DNA from: Acinetobacter pittii
Lineage (GTDB): Bacteria > Pseudomonadota > Gammaproteobacteria > Pseudomonadales > Moraxellaceae
Direction of reading: 5' to 3'
Assembly: GCF_034064985.1 (NCBI RefSeq)
Contig: NZ_CP139249.1
Coordinates: 2,728,001 to 2,792,000 of the forward strand
DNA length: 64,000 nucleotides
Position numbers and translations under genes: made by a program. This document shows, one piece after another, positions 30,661 through 39,282 of this stretch (its first letter is position 1; each line of letters starts with the position of its first letter). The notes below the pieces were generated by a model. It saw only the letters and a list, made by a program, of their open reading frames with translations, searched no databases and was not told the origin of the DNA.

Positions 30661-30912
30661 TTAATGGTCGCTATGTTCATCTGGAGGAACTTCAGTAATT
30701 CTCCCCCCTCGAGCTAAAAATGCGGCAACTTCATCTTCCAGCGCTTGGCGCTGTTTTTGCTTAGCAGTCACAGTCAGTGTTTCTGCCTCAGCAATATCAG
30801 TATCATTAATACTGCTTGCTTCTTCATCAGCTGCACCGCTTTCAGCTGCTTTCGCTTCATCTTCATCTACAGCAGAATCTTCTGCATCTTCATAATCATT
30901 GATATCTGACAT
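30661..30912 (-). CDS. SutA-like RNA polymerase-associated protein
   Basis: An 83-aa very acidic protein. Residues 1-47 are a disordered Asp/Glu/Ala/Ser-rich tail. Residues 50-78 (AKQKQRQALEDEV, then FLARGGRITEVPP) match the conserved helix and FLARGG motif of Pseudomonas SutA, which binds the RNA polymerase beta subunit and supports transcription during slow growth. Compared with Pseudomonas SutA (about 105 aa) the C-terminal tail is shorter. The gene is monocistronic, with GGGGAG just upstream of the ATG. The assignment rests on pattern similarity over about 30 residues. Confidence 0.72.
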   Translation of the reverse strand: MSDINDYEDAEDSAVDEDEAKAAESGAADEEASSINDTDIAEAETLTVTAKQKQRQALEDEVAAFLARGGRITEVPPDEHSDH

Positions 30913-31119
30913 TTTTCACTCCCCAGAATGATTTCTATTGCATCATCGCTATGGTCCCAAGACCTCAGAAATTTAGCAATCTCTTTGCATTTAGCAAAGA
31001 GCCAAATTGGTCAAATGTGTATCTTTTTCAACCCAATTGGTAATGATATATAAATGATTGCTTAAAAAATATCTACTGATATTTATTTAGACCAGTAGAG
31101 CATAAACTTCGTAATTATT

Positions 31120-32352
31120 TTAACGACTATACTGGGTGTTTTGTAAAGACCCTAAACCGTTTGCTTGTTGCATAAAACGCTCTTTTAAGAAGGAAATTTG
31201 TTCAACCTGCTTGAGTCCCACATTCCGAGCCCAGATAAATGGAAATAGCTCACTACTTTCCAACCAGCCAATTGCCGACATGCTATGCATCATTGCATCA
31301 TTCTGGCCTTTACGGCGATGCTCATAACGCAACAATGTCTGTTCATTTGCCCATACGCCACGCGCTAAATTATGTAGTAATGCATCACAGAGTACAGCCG
31401 CATCTAAACAACCAATATTTACCCCTTGTCCAGCAAGTGGATGGATAACATGTGCAGCATCCCCAATTAAAGCTAAACCAGCTTTCACATACTGTTTTGC
31501 GGCGCGCGCTTTGAGCGGGAATTGGGCTCTTGAACGTACATCTAACACTTCACCCAACATATGTTGGCTTTCACGAGTTAAAAGCTGCATAAATTCATGA
31601 TCGGTTAAAGCAGAATATTCATCGGCATAATCATCAGGTAGTGTCCAGACAATTGACTGCCAGTAGCCATTTTCACTTTCTTCAAGACTAGCCATCGGTA
31701 AATAGGCTAAAGGCCCTGTAGGTAAGAAAATTTGACGAGCAACATGATTGTGGGGTTTAGATGTTTTAATAGCACAACTAATCGCTGCTTGCTTGTAATC
31801 TAAGACATCTAGGTCAATAAAGGCCTGTTCTCGTACAAATGAATTGGCACCATCTGCACCAATCAGCAGTTTTGTTTTAAGTGTCGTACCATCTGCCAAT
31901 TGAATATGCCAACAACCAACACCCTGCTCAATGCGAGTCACACGAACTTGAGTACGATAGTCTGTTAGTTGCTCAAGCATTTTTTGTTGAATGGCAACAT
32001 TCAATACACTTGGCTCAACCATAGAACCCAAGGACTGTTCTGGCATTGGTCTTTGTACAGATTCATGGCCAAAATTAATCTCACCATAGCCATTCAGGTT
32101 CCACACTTGCATGCCCGTATAAGGCATTTGACGTGCTAGATCATCCCAAACATTGACAGTTTTAAGTAAATGAATGGTCGCTTGGCTCAGTGCTAAAACA
32201 CGTGGGTTCATCACACTTAGTGTTTTTTCAACATCCAGTACAGGAGCAGCATCAAGCACAGTAGGCTGTACACCACCTTGTGCAAGTAATAAAGCTGTTA
32301 AACCACCAACCAACCCACCACCCACAATGACAACATCTAATACTTCACTCAT
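31120..32352 (-). CDS. ubiI: Ubiquinone hydroxylase UbiI/VisC, FAD-dependent
   Basis: Flavin monooxygenase of ubiquinone synthesis (C5 hydroxylation in E. coli). The 410-aa protein has the N-terminal dinucleotide site VVIVGGGLVGG, the GADGANS motif near residue 165, and the UbiH/COQ6 family signature GDAAHVIHPLAGQGVNIG near 300. NIGCLDAA and QIFLPTGPLAYLPMA favour UbiI over UbiH. Its start overlaps the ubiH stop by four bases (ATGA). Position after pepP-ubiH matches the E. coli ygfB-pepP-ubiH-visC order. Confidence 0.9.
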   Translation of the reverse strand: MSEVLDVVIVGGGLVGGLTALLLAQGGVQPTVLDAAPVLDVEKTLSVMNPRVLALSQATIHLLKTVNVWDDLARQMPYTGMQVWNLNGYGEINFGHESVQRPMPEQSLGSMVEPSVLNVAIQQKMLEQLTDYRTQVRVTRIEQGVGCWHIQLADGTTLKTKLLIGADGANSFVREQAFIDLDVLDYKQAAISCAIKTSKPHNHVARQIFLPTGPLAYLPMASLEESENGYWQSIVWTLPDDYADEYSALTDHEFMQLLTRESQHMLGEVLDVRSRAQFPLKARAAKQYVKAGLALIGDAAHVIHPLAGQGVNIGCLDAAVLCDALLHNLARGVWANEQTLLRYEHRRKGQNDAMMHSMSAIGWLESSELFPFIWARNVGLKQVEQISFLKERFMQQANGLGSLQNTQYSR

Positions 32353-33557
32353 GCTTTTAACCCCATTGCATAGTTCGCTACCAGTGGTTTAACACCTGGA
32401 ATGACATCAAATGCAATTAATCCCGTATTACGAATTAATTTTAATAATGGATTTTGATTACTAAAACCACGAACCACTGTGTCACAGAACTTAATCACTC
32501 GCTGTTGATCTGACAAACGGGCTTGTTCATAGGCCAGTAAATTATTTGGGTTACCGATATCGTCAGAAGCGGTTAGCTGGTTTACTAAATAACGCACTAA
32601 AACATCCGCATCACGTAGACATAGGTTAAAGCCCTGTCCTGCAACAGGATGGATTGTATGCGCCGCATTCCCCATTAAAATAACGCGTCCGACTGCTTGT
32701 TTATGTGCAAGCACTTGTGAAAGTGGATAGCTAAAACGTCTGCCGGTTTTTTCAAATTTACCCGCTCTGTCACCATAAGTTTTTTGCAAAGCATCTAAAA
32801 AGTGTTGGTCATTTTCTTCACCTAACCACTCACCTTCAGTGCCTTTTTTAACAGGCCATACAACCGAACGGCGATATTCGCCCGGTAAAGGCAATAAAGC
32901 TAAAGGACCTAATGCACTAAAACGCTCAAAACCGACTTGTTCATGTGGTTTTGAAGTCTGAACGGTAGTGACAATTGCAACCTGATCATAGTCATGAACA
33001 TCAACATCAACGCCGATTGCCTGACGACAGAAAGAGTCACGTCCATCTGCGGCAATTAATAGCTTTGACTCAAGTTTTAAAACTTCATCACCACGCTTGG
33101 CCTCAATATGTACTTGTTCAGTATCTTGAGTTAAAGCAGTCACTTGAACGCCATCAATCAGCTCAATCAAAGGCTGCTGACGTACTTGAGTCAATAAAAC
33201 ACGACCCAACCAAGCATTTTCAATCACCTGCCCAAAGCTTTCGACTTTTTCTTGTTCTGCAATTAATCGTGCCTTACCAAAACTGCCTTGTTCAGTAATG
33301 TGAACTTGTAGAATTGGAGTCGCGTGTTGCTGTAATGCATCCCATAACCCCAGCTTCTGATAAATCTGGACGCTACGACGCGATAAAGCCGTATTACGCG
33401 CATCGAAACTGGAATGATAAGGGGCAACATTTTGATCATCATAGTTTGGGTATTTCACAGCTTCTAACAGCTTTACTGCAATATTAGCCTTCGCCAGCAT
33501 GAGCGAAAGGCTAAGTCCAACCATTCCCCCACCTACAATAATCACTTGTTGTTGCAT
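32349..33557 (-). CDS. ubiH: 2-octaprenyl-6-methoxyphenol hydroxylase UbiH
   Basis: FAD-dependent hydroxylase of ubiquinone synthesis (C1 in E. coli). The 402-aa protein has an N-terminal VIIVGGGMVGLS site, DARNTALSRRSVQIYQKLGLW, the AADGRDS motif, and the family block GNAAHTIHPVAGQGFNLCLRD near residue 290. FNLCLRD is UbiH-like. Middle gene of the pepP-ubiH-ubiI operon; 31 bp separate it from pepP. Confidence 0.9.
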   Translation of the reverse strand: MQQQVIIVGGGMVGLSLSLMLAKANIAVKLLEAVKYPNYDDQNVAPYHSSFDARNTALSRRSVQIYQKLGLWDALQQHATPILQVHITEQGSFGKARLIAEQEKVESFGQVIENAWLGRVLLTQVRQQPLIELIDGVQVTALTQDTEQVHIEAKRGDEVLKLESKLLIAADGRDSFCRQAIGVDVDVHDYDQVAIVTTVQTSKPHEQVGFERFSALGPLALLPLPGEYRRSVVWPVKKGTEGEWLGEENDQHFLDALQKTYGDRAGKFEKTGRRFSYPLSQVLAHKQAVGRVILMGNAAHTIHPVAGQGFNLCLRDADVLVRYLVNQLTASDDIGNPNNLLAYEQARLSDQQRVIKFCDTVVRGFSNQNPLLKLIRNTGLIAFDVIPGVKPLVANYAMGLKA

Positions 33558-33588
33558 CGAGTTGTGCTCCTTTGGCGAATACGTTTAA

Positions 33589-34911
33589 TTATGATTTAGC
33601 TTGCGCCATTAAATGTTCAATATCTGCAATATTTTTAACCACATCTGCAGTTAAAACTCGTGGTCCTTTCGAGGTTGCGACCACATCATCTTCAATACGA
33701 ATACCAATACCACGCCATTTTTTATCTACACTTTCATCGTCTGGTGCAATGTATAGGCCTGGTTCAACGGTAACGACCATACCTTCTTCATATTGACGCC
33801 AGTCTTCACCTTTTTTGTAAGACCCGACATCATGTACATCCATTCCTAACCAATGACCTGTACCATGCATATAAAATTGACGGTATGCTTCGGTTTCGAT
33901 AAGTTCGTTAATATCCCCGTTGAGCAGACCTAAATCCACTAAGCCTTCGGTTAAAATTTTAACTGCTACTTCATGAGGCTCACGGTACGAATTACCAATG
34001 CGTACTGCATCAATTGCCGCATATTGAGAAGCCAAAACAACTTCATATAATGCTTTTTGCTCAGCACTAAATTTACCATTGACCGGAAAAGTACGGGTAA
34101 TATCTGATGCATAGAACTCATATTCACATGCAGCATCAATTAAGACTAAATCACCGTCTTTAAGAGGTTGGTTATTTTCAACATAGTGCAAAATACAGGC
34201 ATTAGCCCCACCACCAACAATACTGTTGTAAGAAGGCACACAGCCGTTTTGCCCAAATATATAATTGAGCTCGGCTTCTAGTGCATATTCCATCATGCCA
34301 GGGCGAACAGTTTGCATTGCACGAGTATGTGCCTTAGCACTAATTTTTGAAGCAATTTGCATCAGCTCAAGTTCTTGTGGTGACTTGATTAACCGCATTT
34401 CATCGACAATACGGTCGAGCTGTACCAGTTGAGCTGGAGCACCTTGATGTCGATGCTCAGCATCTGCTTTTTTAATCCACTGGCTCACTCTTGCATCAAA
34501 CGCAGCATTTTGCCCAATCCGATAATAAAGGCGTTCTTTATTTAATAACTTTTCAATAATTTCTTCATCAAGCAGATCAATTGCATAGGCTTCATCTGCA
34601 TCATAGTCTTCAATCGCGCCATCAATTCCGGCACGGTAACCATTCCAGATTTCCATCTCGCGGTTACGTTCACGACAAAAAAGACTATAACTATAGTCAG
34701 TTACATCCTCAAAGGTTTCAATAACTGCAACTGCTTCAGGCTCAGCAAAGCCCGTCAAATAGAAAAAGCTACTATCGGCACGGAATTTATAATCCGCATC
34801 ACGATTACGGTACATCTCCTCACGCGTTGCAATAATTGCAATACTGTTAGGACCCATTTTTTCTGCTAAACGGTCTCTACGATGTTGAAAATCAGCTTGA
34901 GGCAATTTCAT
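33589..34911 (-). CDS. pepP: Xaa-Pro aminopeptidase
   Basis: Cytoplasmic manganese-dependent aminopeptidase P, which removes N-terminal residues preceding proline. The 440-aa product (E. coli 441) has the N-terminal creatinase-like domain (DSSFFYLTGFAEPEAV) and a C-terminal pita-bread domain. The metal ligands are seen in VLIDAACEYEFYASDITRTF (two Asp), HGTGHWLGMDVHDVG (His), VVTVEPGLYI (Glu) and GIGIRIEDDVV (Glu). Same operon as ygfB upstream and ubiH downstream. Confidence 0.95.
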   Translation of the reverse strand: MKLPQADFQHRRDRLAEKMGPNSIAIIATREEMYRNRDADYKFRADSSFFYLTGFAEPEAVAVIETFEDVTDYSYSLFCRERNREMEIWNGYRAGIDGAIEDYDADEAYAIDLLDEEIIEKLLNKERLYYRIGQNAAFDARVSQWIKKADAEHRHQGAPAQLVQLDRIVDEMRLIKSPQELELMQIASKISAKAHTRAMQTVRPGMMEYALEAELNYIFGQNGCVPSYNSIVGGGANACILHYVENNQPLKDGDLVLIDAACEYEFYASDITRTFPVNGKFSAEQKALYEVVLASQYAAIDAVRIGNSYREPHEVAVKILTEGLVDLGLLNGDINELIETEAYRQFYMHGTGHWLGMDVHDVGSYKKGEDWRQYEEGMVVTVEPGLYIAPDDESVDKKWRGIGIRIEDDVVATSKGPRVLTADVVKNIADIEHLMAQAKS

Positions 34912-34978
34912 AATGATCTACTTGATTTAGAATTTTAAAGTCAAAAAATAAAATACAACCAATAACACATCGCCTCAA

Positions 34979-35608
34979 TTAGCTTGGGCGATGTGGTGTA
35001 AACATTTCAACAATATTCTGATCTGTACCTAGAGCAGCAGTTTTACTTTTTGCATGAAAGTTTTTCAATAAAGAACTTTCAGCTACAGTGATTTTTTTTC
35101 TACCAATCGACAAGCTTACAGGAATTAAGCGTACAAATTCATACAATTCTTCGTAGCTGCTTTCGCCTTCCTCATCATTGTCAGAATCTTCAAATTCGAC
35201 TGCTGCAACATCTTGAAGGTGTTCAATCAATTCGCGCTCATCACCACGAACATGACCCGATGCCAAACCGAAACCTAACACAACACCCGCACACCAATCA
35301 GATAGTGCTTGCACACGCTCTTGAAGTAGATGTTCATCATCTGGAAGCATTGGTAGATAATCTAGTTCGTCTTCAGATAAAGCATGAACCACATCTTCTG
35401 CTTCGTCAGTTAAAAGCACTAAAGCATCTTCACTTAACTCTGGCACATTAAGGGTTGTTAAAATTTGTGACCATTCTTCACGCGTAGGCGCTTCTGTCAC
35501 ACAAACAATACCTGTTAACAGACCATGTAACTCACTAGGGCTTGAAATTTCTTCAATTCCTTCAAAATGAGCGTTCCAATCTGTCCAGCCTGAAATATCG
35601 TCTTGCAT
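34979..35608 (-). CDS. ygfB: YgfB family protein (UPF0149)
   Basis: A 209-aa member of the UPF0149 family, typically encoded before pepP-ubiH. It is an acidic helical protein with family blocks SPSELHGLLTGIVC and LSDWCAGVVLGFGL. It has a C-terminal extension of about 25 residues (LLKNFHAKSK...VEMFTPHRPS) beyond the E. coli length. In Pseudomonas the homologue affects ampDh3 transcription and beta-lactam resistance; whether that holds here is unknown. Start at ATG 35608 (MQDDISGW) is preferred over TTG at 35620. Divergent from the zapA unit. Confidence 0.88.
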   Translation of the reverse strand: MQDDISGWTDWNAHFEGIEEISSPSELHGLLTGIVCVTEAPTREEWSQILTTLNVPELSEDALVLLTDEAEDVVHALSEDELDYLPMLPDDEHLLQERVQALSDWCAGVVLGFGLASGHVRGDERELIEHLQDVAAVEFEDSDNDEEGESSYEELYEFVRLIPVSLSIGRKKITVAESSLLKNFHAKSKTAALGTDQNIVEMFTPHRPS

Positions 35609-35672
35609 TCGTTTATCCAATCTCTATACTTTGTATATATTACCTTTGATTGCAATTCTGTGCGACCTCGTT

Positions 35673-36233
35673 ATGTTAGAACAATTACAGCGGCTACAAG
35701 CGCATATTAGCGTTTTAAAAACACGCTTACATCATTTAGAGAGTGAACATGCGGCCCTCTCAGAAGCTAAAGAACTGGCTGAAACAGAGCATCACGCACA
35801 AGTTGTGCAAAAAAATAGTATTATCACTAAAAAACAAGAGGAAATTGAGGCAGTAACTGAGCAACTCACTCAGTTAAAAGGCCAATTTCAACAGTTGAAT
35901 CAAGATGCTAACACACTTGCTGAACGTTATAGCCGATTAGAAAAGAGTACGACTGATTTAAAAAATCGTTTTCAGGAAATCCTTGCAGAACGAAATGAAT
36001 TACGTGTTGCAAAAGAAAAGTTACAAGCCCACCAGCGTCAAACTCAGCAAGAGCTGCATGATTTACAACAAGATCGTGATCGTTTGTTACAAAAAAATGA
36101 GCTTGCCAAATCAAAAGTTGAAGCGATTATTCAACGTTTAGGAATTTTAGGCACTGCTCAAGATCAACATGCCCAAGAAATCCAGCAGCTTGCCCATCCT
36201 AATGCTGAAACTGGTGAGGAGACCCAATCATGA
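35673..36233 (+). CDS. Coiled-coil protein upstream of ZapA
   Basis: A 186-aa soluble protein that is almost entirely heptad-rich coiled coil (about residues 2-160, for example LQRLQAHISVLKTRLHHLE), then a short polar tail. No catalytic motif. It overlaps zapA by four bases (ATGA), so translation is coupled. Placement suggests a ZapB-like or other division-linked partner of ZapA, but this is inference: the sequence is longer than ZapB (about 80 aa). The start at 35673 (MLEQLQRL) is the best; the open frame extends to 35631 with an implausible hydrophobic leader. Confidence 0.75.
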   Translation: MLEQLQRLQAHISVLKTRLHHLESEHAALSEAKELAETEHHAQVVQKNSIITKKQEEIEAVTEQLTQLKGQFQQLNQDANTLAERYSRLEKSTTDLKNRFQEILAERNELRVAKEKLQAHQRQTQQELHDLQQDRDRLLQKNELAKSKVEAIIQRLGILGTAQDQHAQEIQQLAHPNAETGEETQS

Positions 36234-36514
36234 GTGAACAAGTCATGGTAGAGCTTAGGCTGATTGAGCAGACTTTTAGACTCGCTACTACCGCAGATAA
36301 AAAAGATGAACTTGAACGTGCAGCACAGCTTCTCAATGAGAAGTTTAATGACATGCGCCGTAGTGCTCCACGTGTTGAGCACAATAAACTGGTCATTATG
36401 GTCGCTTTACAATTAACTCAAGAAGTGCTGAGCCTTAATAAATCTTTGCAGGAATACACTCACTGCGAACGTCTACTGCAAACAATTTTAGAAGAAGTTG
36501 AACAAGTGGTTTAA
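36230..36514 (+). CDS. zapA: Cell division protein ZapA
   Basis: A small FtsZ-bundling protein that stabilises the Z ring. The 94-aa product has the ZapA N-terminal strand region (VMVELRLIEQTFRLATT), ERAAQLLNEKFNDMR, and a C-terminal helix for tetramerisation. Ribosome binding site GAGGAG lies just before the ATG. It is followed by a terminator and then 6S RNA, reproducing the widespread zapA-ssrS-ygfA neighbourhood. Confidence 0.9.
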   Translation: MSEQVMVELRLIEQTFRLATTADKKDELERAAQLLNEKFNDMRRSAPRVEHNKLVIMVALQLTQEVLSLNKSLQEYTHCERLLQTILEEVEQVV

Positions 36515-36531
36515 TCAACTTCTATCAATAC

Positions 36532-36573
36532 AAAAATGCCTTGTATTCTAAAACATAGATGCAAGGCATTTTT
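36532..36573. terminator. Terminator after zapA
   Basis: AAAAATGCCTTG and CAAGGCATTTTT form a 12-bp inverted repeat with an 18-base loop, 18 bp after the zapA stop, with T run. Confidence 0.85.
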
Positions 36574-36672
36574 ATTGAGAGTAAAACTCCAGTTGAATAT
36601 TATTTTCTGTACTCTAATGTACAAAGCTTCATCAAACGCAAACTAAGTTTACAGTTCCATAAACTCAAGTGA

Positions 36673-36700
36673 TTGCCATCAGGGTCAGATCGGTTATACT
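36673..36700 (+). promoter_or_regulatory. Sigma-70-type promoter of 6S RNA
   Basis: TTGCCA (36673-36678), a 16-bp spacer and TATACT (36695-36700) precede the predicted 5' end of 6S RNA by about five to six bases. Confidence 0.75.
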
Positions 36701-36704
36701 TAAG

Positions 36705-36887
36705 CTATCTCTGGGATGTTCGCCAGCGGGTCTATTCCCCTGCCGATACTTAAACTTATGGATTGCGTTCTGTATATTTAGAGTGTATGCCTACCTTCGA
36801 GTAGGAAACCCAGCAAGTATACGTCGCGTCCACCTTGAACTCATCGGGTTCAGGGTAACGACACATGCAGCGGCATCTTCGGAGCAT
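36705..36887 (+). ncRNA. ssrS: 6S RNA (ssrS)
   Basis: Regulates housekeeping RNA polymerase by mimicking an open promoter, mainly in stationary phase. The sequence has the conserved 5' block CTCTGGGATGTTCGCCAGCG, TCCCCTG and the CACCTTGAAC...GGGTTCA...GGTAACGACA segments. It closes with GCGGCATCTTCGGAGC, which pairs with the 5' end to give the long closing stem. Location between zapA and ygfA is the canonical one. Ends are approximate; a T-rich stretch follows at 36888-36895. No protein is encoded here. Confidence 0.93.
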
Positions 36888-37030
36888 TTATTTTTAATTA
36901 AATAATAAAATTCCAAAAATTTATTTCAATTAACTTTTCAATACAGGCCTGTCGGTACGATCTTTTTCTCAAGCATTCAATAATGCATAACGTTATTATT
37001 TTAGAGATGAATGAATCTCTGCATTCAAAA

Positions 37031-37351
37031 TTACTTTTCTTTTCTACTCAGGCATTCTTGATACCAAGCTGTTTGAAAATCTTCTATCGCTTTTTGTTTA
37101 AAAAAGCTGGTCTTGAATACTTTGGTTGAGTAAGCAGAAGTAATTAAATCTTGATAAAGTTGTTTTGCCTTTGGATCTTCAAGACTATTCGCTATATGCT
37201 GCAAGTCTTCAGATGGGACCTTTTGTTGACGCGCTTCCATGACAGTATAAGAAACTTTCTTCACCACATTACAAATTTCGGGGTCATTTACACTTTCATC
37301 GGCATAACAGCCAAAAGCTAAAAAACCAAGAAAAAATAATTTAAATTTCAT
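37031..37351 (-). CDS. Small secreted protein, unknown function
   Basis: A 106-aa precursor with a cleavable-looking signal peptide (residues 1-17, MKFKLFFLGFLAFGCYA). The predicted mature part is helical with two cysteines (ICNVV and YQECL) that could pair in the periplasm. No known motif. AGGTAGG precedes the ATG. It lies in a group of three leftward small genes inserted between 6S RNA and ygfA; no partner is evident. Confidence 0.7.
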   Translation of the reverse strand: MKFKLFFLGFLAFGCYADESVNDPEICNVVKKVSYTVMEARQQKVPSEDLQHIANSLEDPKAKQLYQDLITSAYSTKVFKTSFFKQKAIEDFQTAWYQECLSRKEK

Positions 37352-37404
37352 ACACCTACCTTATTTTTATGGCTTTAAATGAATTAGAGAATCTTATTAA
37401 TAAA

Positions 37405-37435
37405 AAAGAAATAGTGATTTAATCACTATTTCTTT
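37405..37435 (-). terminator. Terminator after the 37-residue protein gene
   Basis: AAAGAAATAGTGATT and AATCACTATTTCTTT are a perfect 15-bp inverted repeat with a one-base centre. On the minus strand it runs into TTTTTTATT, just after the small gene's stop codon. Confidence 0.75.
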
Positions 37436-37444
37436 GAAAGGGTT

Positions 37445-37558
37445 CTATGCGGGATTAATCACATAAAAATAAATAACAAGACCCACTAAAACAGTTGATG
37501 CAATTGTTAAGTAAGTTCCAACCGTATTAAAACTTTGTAAAAATTTTAAGATTTCCAT
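37445..37558 (-). CDS. 37-residue single-span membrane protein
   Basis: Begins MEILKFLQSFNTVG, followed by a hydrophobic helix (about residues 14-34) ending VINPA. GGGGA lies seven bases before the ATG and a perfect hairpin terminator follows ten bases after the stop, so it looks like a complete one-gene transcription unit. Size resembles accessory subunits of membrane complexes such as CydX or CcoQ, but no sequence match is recognised and no such complex is encoded nearby. Confidence 0.6.
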   Translation of the reverse strand: MEILKFLQSFNTVGTYLTIASTVLVGLVIYFYVINPA

Positions 37559-37669
37559 ATCTTGATCCCCAAACTATTACTTATTTAAGACAGAAGAAAA
37601 TTTATCACAAGTCAATAATGCCAATCAATTCACACTTATCGGATTTTTTGAGACAAAACACAATTAAAT

Positions 37670-38014
37670 TTATTGATTACATCTAATCCCAAAAGCGTCC
37701 TTATAGTAGTCAGTTGCACTTTTTAGATCAGATAACAACTTTTCTTCAGTATAAGGTTTAGGCGAAATTTTTATTAAAGCGGGCATGTATTGAGTTTTAT
37801 AGACCTCAGGATAGTCATGACATAAAATTTTGACCTTAACGTCTTGAGGTGTATTTGGGTTATCTAACTGATCTAAAAACTCTCCGATTTTACGATCTGA
37901 CTCTTCAAATTGAGCTTTATAATCAACTTCCGCTGCTTCAGGTTCTGCTTGTTTTGTGCAGCCACTAAGTAGCGTTAAAGTGCTCAGAGTAAGGGTTAGA
38001 ATTTTTAACTTCAT
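37670..38014 (-). CDS. Small lipoprotein, unknown function
   Basis: A 114-aa precursor with a signal peptide and lipobox LLSGC (Cys19). The mature protein is acidic at first (KQAEPEAAEVD), then helical with two further cysteines (ILCHDYPEVYK and IRCNQ at the C-terminus) that may form a disulfide. No family recognised. It faces away from ygfA and has no partner within 100 bp. Confidence 0.7.
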   Translation of the reverse strand: MKLKILTLTLSTLTLLSGCTKQAEPEAAEVDYKAQFEESDRKIGEFLDQLDNPNTPQDVKVKILCHDYPEVYKTQYMPALIKISPKPYTEEKLLSDLKSATDYYKDAFGIRCNQ

Positions 38015-38255
38015 AGGCTTAGTAATGCTGCATCAATCTTTTAAATATACTTAACCTTATTAAATGTAAAGAAATACTGGTAATACGTAAAGAAATAGAA
38101 ATTTTATCTTTAAATAAAATATATCAGATTACTTTATGATTATTAATCCAATGAATTTATGGTGCTTTTCTAATTACTCTTCTATTTCCATAAATCTGTC
38201 GAAAAATAGGTATAATTTTGCACGACTGATCTCTAATTTTCGTTAGATTTACCTC

Positions 38256-38840
38256 ATGAATGAACTCAGCTTTATTAGAAAAAATTTAAGATCTAAAAGA
38301 CGTTCTTTAACTTCATTTGAACAAAAACAAGCTCAGCTTGATGTTCTTCATCATCTCAATACCCTTCCTATTTTTCATTCTTCAAAAAAAATTGGCTTAT
38401 ATTTACATGCCTTTGGTGAAGTTCACACAGAGCTTCTCATAGCCCTATGTTTTAAAAAGAATAAACAAGTTTATTTACCGATGATTTGTTCTATGAATCA
38501 AAAATTAGTTTGGGTAAAAATATCTAAAAACCAATATATAAATCGACGGTTTTCACACCATCCATTAGGTATGAAAGAACCTATGGCAAGCAGAGCAAAG
38601 CATGTGGCTTCTCTTGATTTGTTACTCATGCCACTTTTAGCATGCGATCAATATGGTACGCGTATTGGTATGGGAGGTGGTTATTATGATCGTACCTTGG
38701 CTACTGCAAAACACCAGCCTTATCGTTTAGGGTTAGCTCATCAATTTCAATTTATTGAACATACTCTAGAACGCCAAAGTTGGGATCAGCCCTTAGATGC
38801 CTTACTCACACCACAACGTGTTTATTATTTTAAAAGATAA
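38256..38840 (+). CDS. ygfA: 5-formyltetrahydrofolate cyclo-ligase
   Basis: Converts 5-formyl-THF to 5,10-methenyl-THF with ATP. The 194-aa product has the N-terminal KNLRSKRRSLTSFEQ and GLYLHAFGEVHTELL blocks and the C-terminal ATP/Mg signature GTRIGMGGGYYDRTLA. Gene order zapA-6S RNA-ygfA is conserved, but 1.3 kb with three leftward genes separates it from 6S RNA, so read-through co-transcription with 6S, as in E. coli, is unlikely here. Confidence 0.92.
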   Translation: MNELSFIRKNLRSKRRSLTSFEQKQAQLDVLHHLNTLPIFHSSKKIGLYLHAFGEVHTELLIALCFKKNKQVYLPMICSMNQKLVWVKISKNQYINRRFSHHPLGMKEPMASRAKHVASLDLLLMPLLACDQYGTRIGMGGGYYDRTLATAKHQPYRLGLAHQFQFIEHTLERQSWDQPLDALLTPQRVYYFKR

Positions 38841-39282
38841 TATTTATGTGAAAATTAAAAACAGTCTTAATTTTTCGTGTTCCTAAAATCATAAAAGTAA
38901 CCACCCTAAGGATGATTACTTTTACGTGACAGACCGCTATACCAACTTATATTAACACGCCTATTTAATGCTAAACACTGAATGAGTTTTGCATTATTGT
39001 TAATTAAATGCAGTTTATAAATCGCACAATAAAGTGGTTATTTTCCTATCATAATTCTTTTTGTTATATAAAAATTTATAATTATTAAGCTAAATTAATT
39101 ATGATTTATACAAATTTTTATTCTTCTTAAGATTTAATCTCTTGATTCATAACATTTTTAAAAAAAAGTTGACTAAATTAGTCCTTTTTTCCACATTTTC
39201 TCTAGTGAGGCCCTTGTAATTTTTAAAATACACATCACTATAAAAAACATGGCAACCTCGTTGTCACTCATTAGGAGTGCCC
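38841..39282. other. Intergenic region ygfA-lon
   Basis: AT-rich, no credible open frame. It holds a hairpin AAAAGTAA...TTACTTTT at 38893-38923 that may end ygfA transcription. A dyad GACTAA/TTAGTC (39171-39183), flanked by A and T runs, lies about 100 bp before lon. The lon promoter should be here; I cannot pick out a convincing heat-shock sigma-32 promoter. Confidence 0.5.

Noticed and set aside
36669..36905. 78-codon open frame on the + strand
   Set aside because: It coincides with 6S RNA, whose conserved sequence and promoter explain the region.
39171..39183. GACTAA/TTAGTC dyad before lon as a terminator
   Set aside because: Only four pairs remain once a loop of allowed size is made; kept only as a possible protein-binding dyad.
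39277..39282. GTG start of lon two codons upstream
   Set aside because: It lies within the AGGAG ribosome binding site that serves the ATG at 39283.
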